From the NCBI RefSeq assembly GCF_001969445.1, contig NZ_CP017297.1, positions 2,542,001-2,606,000 on the forward strand: 64,000 nt of DNA, in the 5' to 3' direction. Below are positions 52,041 to 60,738 of the stretch, one piece after another; positions within the stretch are counted from its first letter, which is position 1; every line of letters starts with the position of its first letter. A program made the translations under genes and the position numbers. This stretch comes from Brachybacterium sp. P6-10-X1. Lineage in GTDB: Bacteria > Actinomycetota > Actinomycetes > Actinomycetales > Dermabacteraceae. The notes below the pieces were generated by a model, which saw only the letters and a list, made by a program, of their open reading frames with translations, ran no database searches and was not told the origin of the DNA.

Positions 52041-53101
52041 TGCGCGCCGGGCGCTCGACGGCCGTCGGAACGGTGCCCCGGCGCTCCGTGGCCGTCCTGG
52101 CGGTCGCCGCCGTCACGCTGCCGCTGGCGGGCTGCCTGGAGTCCGGGGAACCGGCCCCTCCGAGCCGGTCCGCCTCTGCGGCCGACGGGCCCAGCCGTCT
52201 GACCGCGCAGCGGCTCCTGCAGGTCACCGAACCTCATGAGGCCACGGGACGGACGCTGCTCGAGGGGCCGACGTTCGACGAGGGCGGTCGCCTGTACCTG
52301 GTCGACGTCACCGCCCCGGCCGAGGCGCCCAAGGTGATGCGGGTCGATCTGGACTCCCAGGAGGTGACCGAGGTGTTCACGGACGAGACCGGTGCCTACA
52401 CCTCGGCGCAGTGGGGTCCGAGGGACGGCCGGCTGTACCTGACCGACTACGCGTCCGGGCGGATCGTCAGCATCACCGCTGACGGCGAGGATCCGCAGAC
52501 GATCTTCGAGGGAGAGGTGGAGGGGCGCGCCATGCACCCCGACGATCTCGCGTTCGACGAGGACGGGAACTTCTTCGTCACCGATTCGTCCCCGACCGCC
52601 TACCCCGACGCGGAGCCCGCCGGGCGCGTGGTGCGGATCGATGCCGGCTCCGGCGAGGCGACCGTGCTCGCCGACGGCCAGCCGAACCCCAACGGGATCT
52701 CCTACGACGCGAGGACGTCGGCGCTCTGGGTCAGCCAGCTGGACGCGAACCGCATCGACCGTCTGCTGCTGGACGAGGAGGGGACCGCGGTCGCCACCGA
52801 GCACACCGCCATCCACGTGGACGGCGGCCCGTCCCGGACCGACTCGAACGCGCTCGACGCCGACGGGAACATCTACCAGGGCGTGCACGGCATCCCGCGG
52901 ATCCTGGTGTACGGCCCGGACGGTGCGCCGAGGGCCACCGTCGGCCTTCCGGAGGAGGACGAGGGCCTCGAGTCGGCGACGAACATCGCGATCGAGCCGG
53001 GCACCACCGATGCGTACGTCACCGTCAGCGGGCCGGCCGGCGGGTTCGTGTACCGCTTCGACACCCTGGCCGAGGGCACCAGGGCATCGAACGGCGGATG
53101 A
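52040..53101 (+). CDS. SMP-30/gluconolactonase-like lipoprotein
   Basis: A 353-residue six-bladed beta-propeller. The signal is PRRSVAVLAVAAVTLPLAGC with lipobox LAGC and Cys32. Propeller signatures are GPTFDEGGRLYLVDV (Glu-like metal site), HPDDLAFDEDGNFFVTDS, QPNPNGISYDARTSALWVSQ (Asn-Gly) and RTDSNALDADGNIYQGV (Asp). These match calcium-dependent lactonases such as SMP-30 and gluconolactonase. It is coupled to the Baeyer-Villiger enzyme, so hydrolysis of the lactone made by its partner is the simplest reading; its location outside the membrane and the oxidase's inside it is a puzzle. Confidence 0.87.
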   Translation: MRAGRSTAVGTVPRRSVAVLAVAAVTLPLAGCLESGEPAPPSRSASAADGPSRLTAQRLLQVTEPHEATGRTLLEGPTFDEGGRLYLVDVTAPAEAPKVMRVDLDSQEVTEVFTDETGAYTSAQWGPRDGRLYLTDYASGRIVSITADGEDPQTIFEGEVEGRAMHPDDLAFDEDGNFFVTDSSPTAYPDAEPAGRVVRIDAGSGEATVLADGQPNPNGISYDARTSALWVSQLDANRIDRLLLDEEGTAVATEHTAIHVDGGPSRTDSNALDADGNIYQGVHGIPRILVYGPDGAPRATVGLPEEDEGLESATNIAIEPGTTDAYVTVSGPAGGFVYRFDTLAEGTRASNGG

Positions 53102-53111
53102 GAGGTCCGGG

Positions 53112-53645
53112 TCAGTCGCCGTCGCGCGGGCGGGGCCGACCCGCGGCCTCGACGACGACCCGGTAGGCCTCGGAGAAGCGGGCCAGCAGGCGCAGGAACT
53201 CGGTGGCCTCAGGTTCCCCCAGGGCGTCCAGCGCCTCGCGGTAGCCGTCCAGGGCGGAGGCGACGTCGGCCTCGAAGAGGTCATGGCCCGCCTCCGTCCG
53301 CGCGAAGACGTAGGCGCCGCCGCCCTCCGGACGAGACCGCTCCAGCAGCCCCGCCGCGACGGCGGCGTTGACCTGCCGATTGACGGTGGATTGCTCGAGA
53401 TGGAGCGCGTCGGAGATCTCCCGCAGAGTGCGCGGCCGCTCGTCGAAGAAGAGCCAGAGGATGCGCAGATCGGCATCCCCCAGCACCTGCTGCTGCCGAT
53501 GGAGCCGTTGATGGCGGGTCAACCGGGTGAGCAGCGCGGCCGTGGTGCGGCCGCGGTCGTCGTCCTCCTCGATGCGCCCGTCGCCGACGCCCGAGGTGCG
53601 GCCCTCGCCGTCCCTCGTCATGCGTCGCGGCCGCTCCTGCGTCAT
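53112..53645 (-). CDS. MarR-family regulator
   Basis: A 177-residue winged-helix repressor. DADLRILWLFFDERPRTLRE, then ISDALHLEQSTVNRQVNAAV (recognition helix) and LLERSRPEGGGAYVFARTEA (wing) are typical. The first 40 residues are charged and low-complexity. GGAGGGG (complement of 53650-53656) is 4 bases before ATG 53645, which is chosen over ATG 53621. It diverges from an MFS exporter, its probable target, with two similar sites between them. Confidence 0.88.
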   Translation of the reverse strand: MTQERPRRMTRDGEGRTSGVGDGRIEEDDDRGRTTAALLTRLTRHQRLHRQQQVLGDADLRILWLFFDERPRTLREISDALHLEQSTVNRQVNAAVAAGLLERSRPEGGGAYVFARTEAGHDLFEADVASALDGYREALDALGEPEATEFLRLLARFSEAYRVVVEAAGRPRPRDGD

Positions 53646-53680
53646 CTGCCCCTCCGTGATCCTCGACTCGGCCTCACCAT

Positions 53681-53723
53681 ATATGCACTTTACACATCGA
53701 GTGCGCCTATGTAGTTTGCACAT
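53681..53723. promoter_or_regulatory. twin MarR-type sites between regulator and exporter
   Basis: Read on the minus strand, ATGTGTAAAGTGCATAT (53681-53697) and ATGTGCAAACTACATAG (53707-53723) agree at 13 of 17 positions, centres 26 bases apart. Each is a loose inverted repeat. They fill the middle of the divergent promoter region. Confidence 0.55.
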
Positions 53724-53754
53724 CACTTCTCCCAGTCCTGACCAGAAGGTGACG

Positions 53755-55275
53755 ATGAACAGCTCTTCCCAGACCCAGGAGGCGGTGCGCGGCCCTGCCG
53801 GCCCCACCGGCCCCGCCGACCCCACCGGCCCCGCCGGCCCCGCCGGGCACCCGATCCTGATCCTCATCGTGGCCGGCTTCTCCAGCCTGTGCGCCGCGCT
53901 CATGCAGTCGCTCGTGATCCCGATCCAGCCGCAGCTGCCCGAGATGCTCTCCACCTCGGCGTCCAACGCCGCGTGGGTGGTCACCGCCACCTTGCTGGCC
54001 GGTGGCGTCGCCATGCCGGTGACCGGCAAGCTCGCCGACCTCAAGGGGCGCAAGCCCGTGCTGGTGGGTTCTGCGCTCCTGCTGCTGATCGGCTCGCTGA
54101 TCTGCGCCCTGGGCGACTCCTTCGCGCCGGTCCTCATCGGCCGCGTCCTGCAGGGCCTGGCCATGGGCTACATCCCGGTGGCCATCAGCTTCGTGCGCGA
54201 GGTGATGCCCCCGCACCTGCGCAACACCGCGGTCGCCGCCATCAGCGCAACCCTCGGCGTCGGGGGCGCCCTCGGCCTGCCCATCGCCGCCTGGGTCGTC
54301 CAGAGCTACGACTGGCACGCCCTGTTCTGGCTGGCCACAGTGCTGGCGGTGATCATGATGGTCGCCTCGATCGTGGTCCTGCCGAACCATCCGGCCACCG
54401 GCTCCGGGAAGCTCGACGTGGTCGGTGCGATCGGTCTGTCCGTCGGCGTCGTCGCGGTCCTCGTCGGCGTCTCCAAGGGCACCGACTGGGGCTGGGTCAG
54501 CCCCTCGACCCTCGGAGCGATCCTCGGCGGCATCGTGGTGCTGCTGCTGTGGGGACGCTTCGAGATCGGCCACGACAACCCGCTGGTCGACCTGCGCACG
54601 ACGGCGCGTCGGCCGGTGCTTCTGACGAACATCGCCGCGCTGATGGCCGGCTTCGGCATGATGGCGCAGTCGATCGCCGTCCCCCAGCTGCTGCAGGCCC
54701 CCGACGCGACCGGCTACGGGCTCGGCCAGACGGTGCTGCAGGCCGGACTGTGGATGGCCCCTGCCGGGCTGATGATGATGATCTTCACCCCGATCTCCAG
54801 CCGCATGCTGACCCGCCTGGGCGGACGCACCACGCTGGCCACCGGCATGGTCGTGATGGCCTGCGGCTACCTGGTCGCCTTCTTCCTGACCGATGCGCCG
54901 TGGCAGCTGATGCTCGCAGCCTGCGTCTCCTCGGCCGGCGTGGGCATCGCCTACGCGGCGATGCCCACCCTGATCATGGAGAACTCCCCCGCCTCGGAGG
55001 CCGGAGCGGGAGTCGGCGTGAACGCACTGATGCGCTCGATGGGCACCACCGTCGCGGGCGCGGTGATGGCGATCGTGCTCACCTCGATCACGACCACCAT
55101 GGCCGGCGCCTCGCTGCCCACGGTGACCGCGTTCAAGGTGTGCTTCGCCCTCGGCGCGGTCGCGGGCCTCGGAGCCGCCGCGGTCACGCTGTTCATCCGC
55201 CGCCGCTCACCGGAGGAGGCCGCGGCCGACGTCACCACGGGGCCCGAGGCCGTCGACGAGCCGGCGCTGCCCTGA
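53755..55275 (+). CDS. MFS transporter, DHA2 (14-helix) drug exporter
   Basis: A 506-residue efflux pump with 14 predicted helices. After a collagen-like N-terminus (GPAGPTGPADPTGPAGPAGH) come helix 1, then motif A-like GKLADLKGRKPVLVGSALLL and motif C-like ATLGVGGALGLPIAAWVVQ. LGGRTTLATGMVVMACG lies in the second half. GAAGGTGA precedes ATG 53755; GTG 53749 is an alternative. It is controlled, presumably, by the divergent MarR protein. A strong hairpin (55308-55348) ends the transcript. Confidence 0.93.
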   Translation: MNSSSQTQEAVRGPAGPTGPADPTGPAGPAGHPILILIVAGFSSLCAALMQSLVIPIQPQLPEMLSTSASNAAWVVTATLLAGGVAMPVTGKLADLKGRKPVLVGSALLLLIGSLICALGDSFAPVLIGRVLQGLAMGYIPVAISFVREVMPPHLRNTAVAAISATLGVGGALGLPIAAWVVQSYDWHALFWLATVLAVIMMVASIVVLPNHPATGSGKLDVVGAIGLSVGVVAVLVGVSKGTDWGWVSPSTLGAILGGIVVLLLWGRFEIGHDNPLVDLRTTARRPVLLTNIAALMAGFGMMAQSIAVPQLLQAPDATGYGLGQTVLQAGLWMAPAGLMMMIFTPISSRMLTRLGGRTTLATGMVVMACGYLVAFFLTDAPWQLMLAACVSSAGVGIAYAAMPTLIMENSPASEAGAGVGVNALMRSMGTTVAGAVMAIVLTSITTTMAGASLPTVTAFKVCFALGAVAGLGAAAVTLFIRRRSPEEAAADVTTGPEAVDEPALP

Positions 55276-55307
55276 ACTGCCCACCCGGGCCGGACCCCGG
55301 GCGACTC

Positions 55308-55348
55308 GACGAGGCCCCGACCAGTGCTCTCCTGGTCGGGGCCTCGTC
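55308..55348. terminator. bidirectional terminator hairpin
   Basis: GACGAGGCCCCGACCAG (55308-55324), a 7-base loop, then CTGGTCGGGGCCTCGTC (55332-55348): a perfect 17-base stem between the converging MFS and TIGR03086-family genes. The following 80 bases repeat pieces of the stem (GGGGCC, GAGGCCTCGTC). Confidence 0.85.
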
Positions 55349-55435
55349 GGGGCCTGGTCGAGGCCTCGTCGGGCCGGGTCCCTCGAGGCTCCGGCGGATC
55401 GGGCCCTCGACCGGGGCCCTCAACCGCTCGGGTCC

Positions 55436-56023
55436 TCAGCGGTTCGGCTCCCACCGCGGGTCGCGGCCCAGGAAGGCGAACAGCTTCTCCTGCTCGGTGG
55501 CGTCATCCGGGACCGGCTGCTGCTGCCCGAACTGGCCGCTGGGGCGCAGCTGCTCCTCCATCGCGCTCATGCCGGTGAAGGCGTCGTGGACCAGGTCGGG
55601 ATCGAGGGTGTCGTCCTGGCCGGAGGAGCGAGCGAGGTCCCAGGTGTGGAAGAAGACGTCGACCGTGTAGACGGCGTCGACCAGCTCCGGCACCGGCCGG
55701 TCCTGCCCCGTGTGCGGCCCGGAATGCCGGTGATCGGCGGCTGCCGGGTCCTCCAGCAGCTCCTGCACCTGCTCATCGAGATGCGCCCAGGCCACGACCG
55801 GGTCCACCTCGACGTCCGGGCCGTCCGCGAAGCGGAAGGTCGAACCCCCGTGGACGAGGGCCGGCAACCATGTGGTCAGATGCCCGACGACGTCCCGGGC
55901 GCGCCATTCCTGCACCGGAGTGGGGGCGTCCCAGTCGGTCACGCCGACCACGGTCCGGGTGAGACCTGCGGCGATCCGGCGGTACTTCTCCTCGGGCGGG
56001 AGCTGGGGCAGGGGCGTCGACAT
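55436..56023 (-). CDS. TIGR03086/maleylpyruvate isomerase-like DinB-fold protein
   Basis: A 195-residue four-helix protein of the mycothiol-dependent maleylpyruvate isomerase N-domain superfamily. Helix 1 to 2 reads PVQEWRARDVVGHLTTWLPA with the metal-binding His in VVGHL. VYTVDVFFHTWDLARSSGQD holds the second His (FFHTWDLAR). Such proteins are thiol-linked enzymes of mostly unknown substrate. It overlaps the SRPBCC gene by one base (TGATG) and belongs to the ArsR-led operon. Confidence 0.87.
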   Translation of the reverse strand: MSTPLPQLPPEEKYRRIAAGLTRTVVGVTDWDAPTPVQEWRARDVVGHLTTWLPALVHGGSTFRFADGPDVEVDPVVAWAHLDEQVQELLEDPAAADHRHSGPHTGQDRPVPELVDAVYTVDVFFHTWDLARSSGQDDTLDPDLVHDAFTGMSAMEEQLRPSGQFGQQQPVPDDATEQEKLFAFLGRDPRWEPNR

Positions 56024-56547
56024 CACGCCCCCGCGCCGCGGGTCGACGGGCCCGGGACGGGGTCCCCTGCCAGCAGGGCGTCGAGGGCCGCGTAGCCCTC
56101 GTGCACCCCGACGTCCATGCCGCTGTCGAGCATCTGGGCCCGGCTCTCGAAGGAGTCGAACATCGAGGTGCTGTGCATGCGGGTCCAGCCGTCGCCGAGA
56201 TCCTCGAGGCGCATCGTCTCCAAGGAGACGCCCTCGGGCCAGCCGTCGAAGGTGAAGGTCTGGACGATGCGGTCCTCGGTGACGTCGTGGAAGCTGCCGT
56301 GGAAGGAGTACTCCTCCCCGTCCGGCCCGATGTTGACCATGGCCCAGGCGCCGCCGGTGCGGGCGTCCCAGTGCTCGATGCGGGTCGAGAGGTCCTTGGG
56401 ACCGACCCACTGGGCGTAGAGCTCGGGATCGGTGTGAGCCCGCAGGACCTGTGCGGGTGCGGCGTGGAAGTCACGTGTGATGCGGATCTGCGGGAGATCA
56501 GGGTCGGCGTCGATGGTGGCGGTTCTCAGGTGATCGGCGGTGCTCAT
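56023..56547 (-). CDS. SRPBCC/AHSA1-domain protein
   Basis: A 174-residue START-like ligand-binding protein. RITRDFHAAPAQVLRAHTDP and ELYAQWVGP open the fold; HWDARTGGAWAMVNIGPDG and GWTRMHSTSMFDSFESRAQM are typical AHSA1 lines. Genes of this type commonly follow an ArsR regulator, as here, and probably bind or act on a small hydrophobic molecule. It overlaps both neighbours: the ArsR stop by four bases and the TIGR03086 gene by one. Confidence 0.9.
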   Translation of the reverse strand: MSTADHLRTATIDADPDLPQIRITRDFHAAPAQVLRAHTDPELYAQWVGPKDLSTRIEHWDARTGGAWAMVNIGPDGEEYSFHGSFHDVTEDRIVQTFTFDGWPEGVSLETMRLEDLGDGWTRMHSTSMFDSFESRAQMLDSGMDVGVHEGYAALDALLAGDPVPGPSTRGAGA

Positions 56548-56891
56548 GAGAGGTGCTCCTCGGTATCGGTGGTTCCGGTGGTCTGCAGCAGCTCGTCGAG
56601 GCGGTCCATGCGCTCGTCGACGGCGCGGCGATGTCGATCGATCCAGTCGGTCAGCTCCCCCAGCACCTCGGCGTCGAGGTGCACGGGGCGGCGTTGGGCG
56701 TCGCGCCGGCGGGTCACCAGCGCGGCGGACTCGAGGACCGCGATGTGCTTGCTCACGGCCTGCAGGGACATGTCGTAGGGGGCGGCGAGCTCTCCCACGG
56801 TGGCATCACCGAGGGTGAGGCGGGAGACGAGGTCCCGCCGCGTCGGATCGGCGAGGGCCGCGAAGGCCCTCGACAGGGTGTCGTCGTCCAT
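56544..56891 (-). CDS. ArsR-family regulator
   Basis: A 115-residue winged-helix repressor without the metal-binding Cys of arsenic sensors. AFAALADPTRRDLVSRLTLG and TVGELAAPYDMSLQAVSKHI (recognition helix), then RRRDAQRRPVHLD (wing) match the group that pairs with AHSA1 proteins. GAAAGGGAGGG lies directly before ATG 56891; an upstream ATG at 56942 is rejected. Two TCAAC-N6-GTTGA sites upstream are its likely operators. Confidence 0.93.
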   Translation of the reverse strand: MDDDTLSRAFAALADPTRRDLVSRLTLGDATVGELAAPYDMSLQAVSKHIAVLESAALVTRRRDAQRRPVHLDAEVLGELTDWIDRHRRAVDERMDRLDELLQTTGTTDTEEHLS

Positions 56892-56902
56892 CCCTCCCTT
56901 TC

Positions 56903-56967
56903 TCAACTCCTTGGTTGACAAGAGAGACGCTACGCCCCACACCCTCCATCGTCAACCCTGCGGTTGA
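56903..56967. promoter_or_regulatory. two TCAAC-N6-GTTGA operators of the ArsR operon
   Basis: TCAACTCCTTGGTTGA (56903-56918) and TCAACCCTGCGGTTGA (56952-56967) have the same arms and spacing, 49 bases apart. The first lies 12 bases before the ArsR start. ArsR-family autoregulation is the likely use. Confidence 0.65.
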
Positions 56968-57028
56968 ACACAAGGGTCATGCCGAGCACGACGCACGATG
57001 CCGCGGGGCGCCGGGATGGGCAGACATC

Positions 57029-57100
57029 GTCGGGTACGGGCGTCCAGGCGGGCTTCCTGGCTATATGGCCAGGGCGCACGCCAGGACGCCCGTACCCGAC
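57029..57100. repeat. 72-base inverted repeat, probable terminator of the GH51 operon
   Basis: GTCGGGTACGGGCGTCC (57029-57045) pairs perfectly with 57084-57100. Inside, 57047-57061 pairs with 57068-57082 apart from two mismatches and one G-T. The total stem is about 33 pairs with the loop TATATG. It lies downstream of the GH51 gene on the minus strand. Confidence 0.75.
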
Positions 57101-57155
57101 CATCACCAGCCGGGGCCGCTCCGCTCGCGGCCGCTCCGCGTGCGGCAGCTCAGGC

Positions 57156-57273
57156 CAGCTGCAGCTCCACAGTCGCGAAGGAATGCGCCAGCTCAAACCT
57201 GCTGCAGCTCCACAGTCGCGAGGGAATGCGCCAGCTCAAACCAGCTGCAGCTCCACGGTCGCGAAGGAATGCG
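57156..57273. repeat. tandem 43-base repeat derived from the GH51 3' end
   Basis: Units at 57156-57198 and 57199-57241 differ at three positions; a third, from 57242, is the coding end of the GH51 gene. Each reads CAGCTGCAGCTCCAC.GTCG on the plus strand (CTGCTGC in the second). 43 is not a multiple of three, so the copies are not an in-frame extension. Confidence 0.9.
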
Positions 57274-58852
57274 GCGGCAGCGTGATCTCGAGACCCCGCT
57301 CGTGCGAGCGGACGTCCTCGAGCGGGGCCGGAGCGACGGCCCGGGGATCCTCCGGGGTGTTGTGCGCGGCGGTGGAGGCTCCGGTCAGCACGGCGGCCCG
57401 ATGCCCGGTGACCGCCCGGCCCCGCAGGTCCAGCACGAGGGTGCGCGGGGCGTCGGCATCGAGGTTCGACAGGGAGATCAGCGCGGTGCCCTCCTCGCTG
57501 CGCACCGACGCGGAGGCCGAGACCAGCGGCAGTGCCCGGCCGTCGACCTCGGCCGGCTCCTCGGGGAGCGTCACGTGGGTGGCGAGCGCAGCGGCATCCT
57601 GGTGCCCGGCGTTCATCGCGAACACGTGGTAGGTCGGGGTGAGCACGAGGGCCCCGGAGTCAGGGTCGGTGAGGATCATCGCCTGCAGCACGTTCACGGT
57701 CTGGGCGATGTTCGCCATGATCAGGCGATCGGCATGGCGGTGGAAGCCGTCGAAGTGGATGGAGGCGACCAGGGCATCGCGCACGGTGTTCTGCTGGTAC
57801 AGGAAACCGGGGTTCGTGCCGGGCTCGACGTTCCACCAGGTGCCCCATTCGTCGAACACCAGGCCCACTTTCCGGTGCGGGTCGTAGTGGTCCATGACGG
57901 TGGCGTGTCGGGCCACCAGCTCTTCGGCGCGGGCCGCACGGGAGAGGGTCAGGTACCACTCCCGGTCGGTGAACTCCGTGGCGCTGCCCTTGTCCGCCCA
58001 GGGGCCGGACATCGTGTAGTAGTGCATGGAGATCGCCTGGTAGGGGCCGGGCCGCCCGTCGCTGCTGTCGAGGTTCGTCGCCGCCCGCATCAGCGACTCG
58101 GTCCACGCGTAGTCGTCGTCGCTGGCGCCCGCGGCGATGCGGGTGACGCGGTTGCCGGGGTCCCCGCCCTGATCGCGCACGTAGGTGGAGTACTGGCGCG
58201 CCAGCGCGGCATAGTCCTCGGCACGCATGGTCCCGCCGCAGCCCCAGGGCTCGTTGCCGATGCCGACGAAGGGCACCGCCCACGGCTCCTCGCGGCCGTT
58301 CTCCCGGCGCAGGGAGGCCATCGGGGAGTCGTCGGCGCGGGTGAGGTACTCGATCCACTCGCTCATCTCCGCGACGGTGCCGGAGCCGACGTTGCCGTTG
58401 ACGTACGCCTCGGTGCCGAGCAGCTCGACGAGATCCATGAACTCGTGGGTGCCGAAGGAGTTGTCCTCGATGACGTCGCCCCAGTGGGAGTTGATCATCC
58501 GTGGGCGGTCCTGGCGGGGGCCGATGCCGTCCTTCCAGTGGTAGTCGTCGGCGAAGCAGCCGCCGGGCCAGCGCAGGTTCGGGATCTGCAGGGCCCGCAG
58601 AGCCTCGACGACGTCGCTGCGGATGCCGCGGACGTTCGGGATCTCGGAGTCCTCGCCGACGAAGAAGCCGCCGTAGATGCAGCGGCCGAGGTGCTCGGCG
58701 AAGTGGCCGTAGAGGTGGCGGCTGATCGTGGGGCCGGGCAGGTCGAGGTCGACGACGACGCGGGCCGGTCCGTCGTCCGTGCGACGGGTGGAGCCGGTCG
58801 CCACGGTGCCGAGGGCGGACACCAGGGAACGGGTGAGCGAGGACGAGGGCAC
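57236..58852 (-). CDS. GH51 alpha-L-arabinofuranosidase (1)
   Basis: A 538-residue retaining glycosidase releasing arabinofuranose from arabinan or arabinoxylan fragments. The acid/base Glu201 is in [12 protein letters not shown] and the nucleophile Glu335 in [30 protein letters not shown] and [20 protein letters not shown] are family hallmarks. No signal peptide is seen, so it acts on imported oligosaccharides. GTG 58852 follows GAAGGAGAG; an ATG at 58924 would add unrelated residues. It lies 79 bases after the second GH51 gene. Its last 32 bases belong to the 43-base tandem repeat. Confidence 0.93.
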   Translation of the reverse strand: MPSSSLTRSLVSALGTVATGSTRRTDDGPARVVVDLDLPGPTISRHLYGHFAEHLGRCIYGGFFVGEDSEIPNVRGIRSDVVEALRALQIPNLRWPGGCFADDYHWKDGIGPRQDRPRMINSHWGDVIEDNSFGTHEFMDLVELLGTEAYVNGNVGSGTVAEMSEWIEYLTRADDSPMASLRRENGREEPWAVPFVGIGNEPWGCGGTMRAEDYAALARQYSTYVRDQGGDPGNRVTRIAAGASDDDYAWTESLMRAATNLDSSDGRPGPYQAISMHYYTMSGPWADKGSATEFTDREWYLTLSRAARAEELVARHATVMDHYDPHRKVGLVFDEWGTWWNVEPGTNPGFLYQQNTVRDALVASIHFDGFHRHADRLIMANIAQTVNVLQAMILTDPDSGALVLTPTYHVFAMNAGHQDAAALATHVTLPEEPAEVDGRALPLVSASASVRSEEGTALISLSNLDADAPRTLVLDLRGRAVTGHRAAVLTGASTAAHNTPEDPRAVAPAPLEDVRSHERGLEITLPPHSFATVELQLV

Positions 58853-58931
58853 GGAGAGCTCTCCTTCGAGCGGGGCGGTCGGGCAATGCGGGCCCGACCG
58901 GGAGCGATCCCCCGGCCGGGCCACGTGCGGG

Positions 58932-60449
58932 TCAGGCGCGGCGCGCGAGGCGGATCATGGTCCAGGAGATCGCCGGCAGGTCGCCGCCGAGGTGATTCTC
59001 CGTCAGCGCGACCGAGCCGTTGGCGGCGGGAGTCACGGCCTCGGGGGCGCTCCTGGTGTTCGCGGCGTAGGGGTCCTCGTGGTGCAGCGTGAGCGCCTCG
59101 ACCAGCTCGAGGTCGCCGAAGGCCGACAGGTCCACGTCCAGGGCCAGCTGCTCGTCGGCGCCGCGGTTGACGACGAAGAGCGACAGGTCTCCGGAGTCCT
59201 CGTCCCAGGTGGCGACGGCGTCGGCCGCGGAGCTGGTCCCGAAGCGCCGGTTCTCGAAACTCGGGGCGTCCAGGCGCACGTCGAGCACCTCGCCCCGGGC
59301 GTGGCGGGAGGTCAGCGCGAAGGGGTGGAAGGTGGTCTGCTTCCAGCTCGCACCGCCGGGCTCGGTCATGATCGGGGCGATCACGTTGACCAGCTGCGCC
59401 AGGGAGGCGGAGGCGACGCGGTCGCTGTGGCGCAGCAGGGAGATCAGCAGATTCCCGAACACCACCGCGTCCATGGCGGAGTAGGTGTCCTCGAGCAGCA
59501 CGGGAGCGACGGGCCAGTCCTCGCCGCTGGGCGGGCGGGACTCCGCGCGGTGCTGGTACCAGATGTTCCACTCGTCGAAGCTGACCATGATCCGCTTGTC
59601 GCGCCCCAGCTTCGCGCGCACGTGGTCCGCGGTGGCGACGACGGAGTCGATGAAGTGGTCCATGTCGTCGGCCGAAGCGAGGAAGGAGGCCTGGTCGCCG
59701 TCCTGCTCGGAGTAGTAGGCGTGGGCCGAGATCATGTCGACGTGGTCGTAGGCCTCGGTGAGCACGATGTTCTCCCACTCCCCGAAGGTCTCCATCGAGG
59801 AGTTCGAGGACCCGCAGGCGACGAGCTCGAGGCCCGGGTCCTCCTGGCGCAGCAGACGGGCGGTCTCGGTGGCGAGGCGGGCGTACTCCTCGGGGGTCTT
59901 GTGGCCGGCCTGCCAGGGGCCGTCCATCTCGTTGCCCAGGCACCACATGCTGATCCCGTAGGGCGCGGCATGCCCGTTGGCAGCTCGCTCGTCGGACAGT
60001 GCGATGCCCTCCGGAGCATTGGCGTACTGGAGCACGTCCAGCGCCTCCTCGATGCCGCGGGTGCCGAGGTTCACGGCGTACATCGGCTCGACCCCGGCCT
60101 TGGCGACCCAGGCCATGAACTCGTCCAGGCCCACGGTGTTGGGTTCGGTGGAGTGCCAGGCGAGGTCGTGGCGGGCGGGGCGCTGCTCGAGAGGGCCGAC
60201 GCCGTCCTCCCACCTGTAGCCCGAGACGAAGTTGCCGCCGGGATAGCGCACGGAGCTCACGCCGAGTTCGCGGGTCAGGGCGAGCACATCGGTGCGGAAG
60301 CCGTCCTCGTCGGCCGACGGGTGATCCGGCTCGTGGATGCCGGTGTAGACGCAGCGGCCGAGATGCTCGACGAAGGCGCCGAAGGTGCGTCGACGCACGG
60401 GCGCGACCCGGAAGGCGGGGTTCAGAGCAAGGGTGATACGGGAAGACAT
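58932..60449 (-). CDS. GH51 alpha-L-arabinofuranosidase (2)
   Basis: A 505-residue enzyme of the same family but a different branch (AbfA-like). Acid/base Glu174 is in [13 protein letters not shown], nucleophile Glu293 in [32 protein letters not shown] and [20 protein letters not shown] open it. The upstream GAGAAGG serves either ATG 60461 (no spacing) or ATG 60449 (good spacing), so 60449 is used. No signal peptide, so it is cytoplasmic. It is the first gene of a two-gene operon controlled, it seems, by the divergent LacI protein. Confidence 0.94.
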   Translation of the reverse strand: MSSRITLALNPAFRVAPVRRRTFGAFVEHLGRCVYTGIHEPDHPSADEDGFRTDVLALTRELGVSSVRYPGGNFVSGYRWEDGVGPLEQRPARHDLAWHSTEPNTVGLDEFMAWVAKAGVEPMYAVNLGTRGIEEALDVLQYANAPEGIALSDERAANGHAAPYGISMWCLGNEMDGPWQAGHKTPEEYARLATETARLLRQEDPGLELVACGSSNSSMETFGEWENIVLTEAYDHVDMISAHAYYSEQDGDQASFLASADDMDHFIDSVVATADHVRAKLGRDKRIMVSFDEWNIWYQHRAESRPPSGEDWPVAPVLLEDTYSAMDAVVFGNLLISLLRHSDRVASASLAQLVNVIAPIMTEPGGASWKQTTFHPFALTSRHARGEVLDVRLDAPSFENRRFGTSSAADAVATWDEDSGDLSLFVVNRGADEQLALDVDLSAFGDLELVEALTLHHEDPYAANTRSAPEAVTPAANGSVALTENHLGGDLPAISWTMIRLARRA

Positions 60450-60574
60450 CGGTGTCGGCATCCTTCTCGGGAGGGGCGGCGGAGCGGTCGACGCCGTATC
60501 ACCGCCGCGCGGCAGCCGGACGAGGACCGGACGTTGTCCGGCGACGACCATGCAGAGCGGGCCACGACCGGGTC

Positions 60575-60586
60575 TACAACGTTGCA
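60575..60586. promoter_or_regulatory. LacI-family operator of the arabinosidase operon
   Basis: TACAACGTTGCA is a near-perfect palindrome around CG (10 of 12 positions symmetric). It lies between the divergent GH51 and LacI genes, 126 bases before the former and 153 before the latter. Confidence 0.7.
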
Positions 60587-60738
60587 AACCAGCTTTCCAC
60601 AGCCATGGCTCGGCGTCAACGGCGAAGCGCCGACGGGCGCGTCCGGGTGATCGACGGTAGCGGGACGCCGGCGGCACGGCGCGACCTCACGGGCCCGCTG
60701 CGCACCCGAGCCGGGCCACGGGTGCAAGAATCGACTCC

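Larger units (their letters stand above)
56892..57235. other. gap between the ArsR operon and the GH51 gene
   Basis: It holds the two ArsR-type sites (56903-56967), a long imperfect hairpin (57029-57100) and two extra copies of the GH51 3' end (57156-57241). Nothing else coding was seen. Confidence 0.75.

Noticed and set aside
53758-53835. Collagen-like repeat at the MFS N-terminus as a separate domain
   Set aside because: Short Gly-Pro-Ala/Thr stretch before helix 1 is common low-complexity filler in high-GC genomes; no Gly-X-Y run long enough to form a triple helix.
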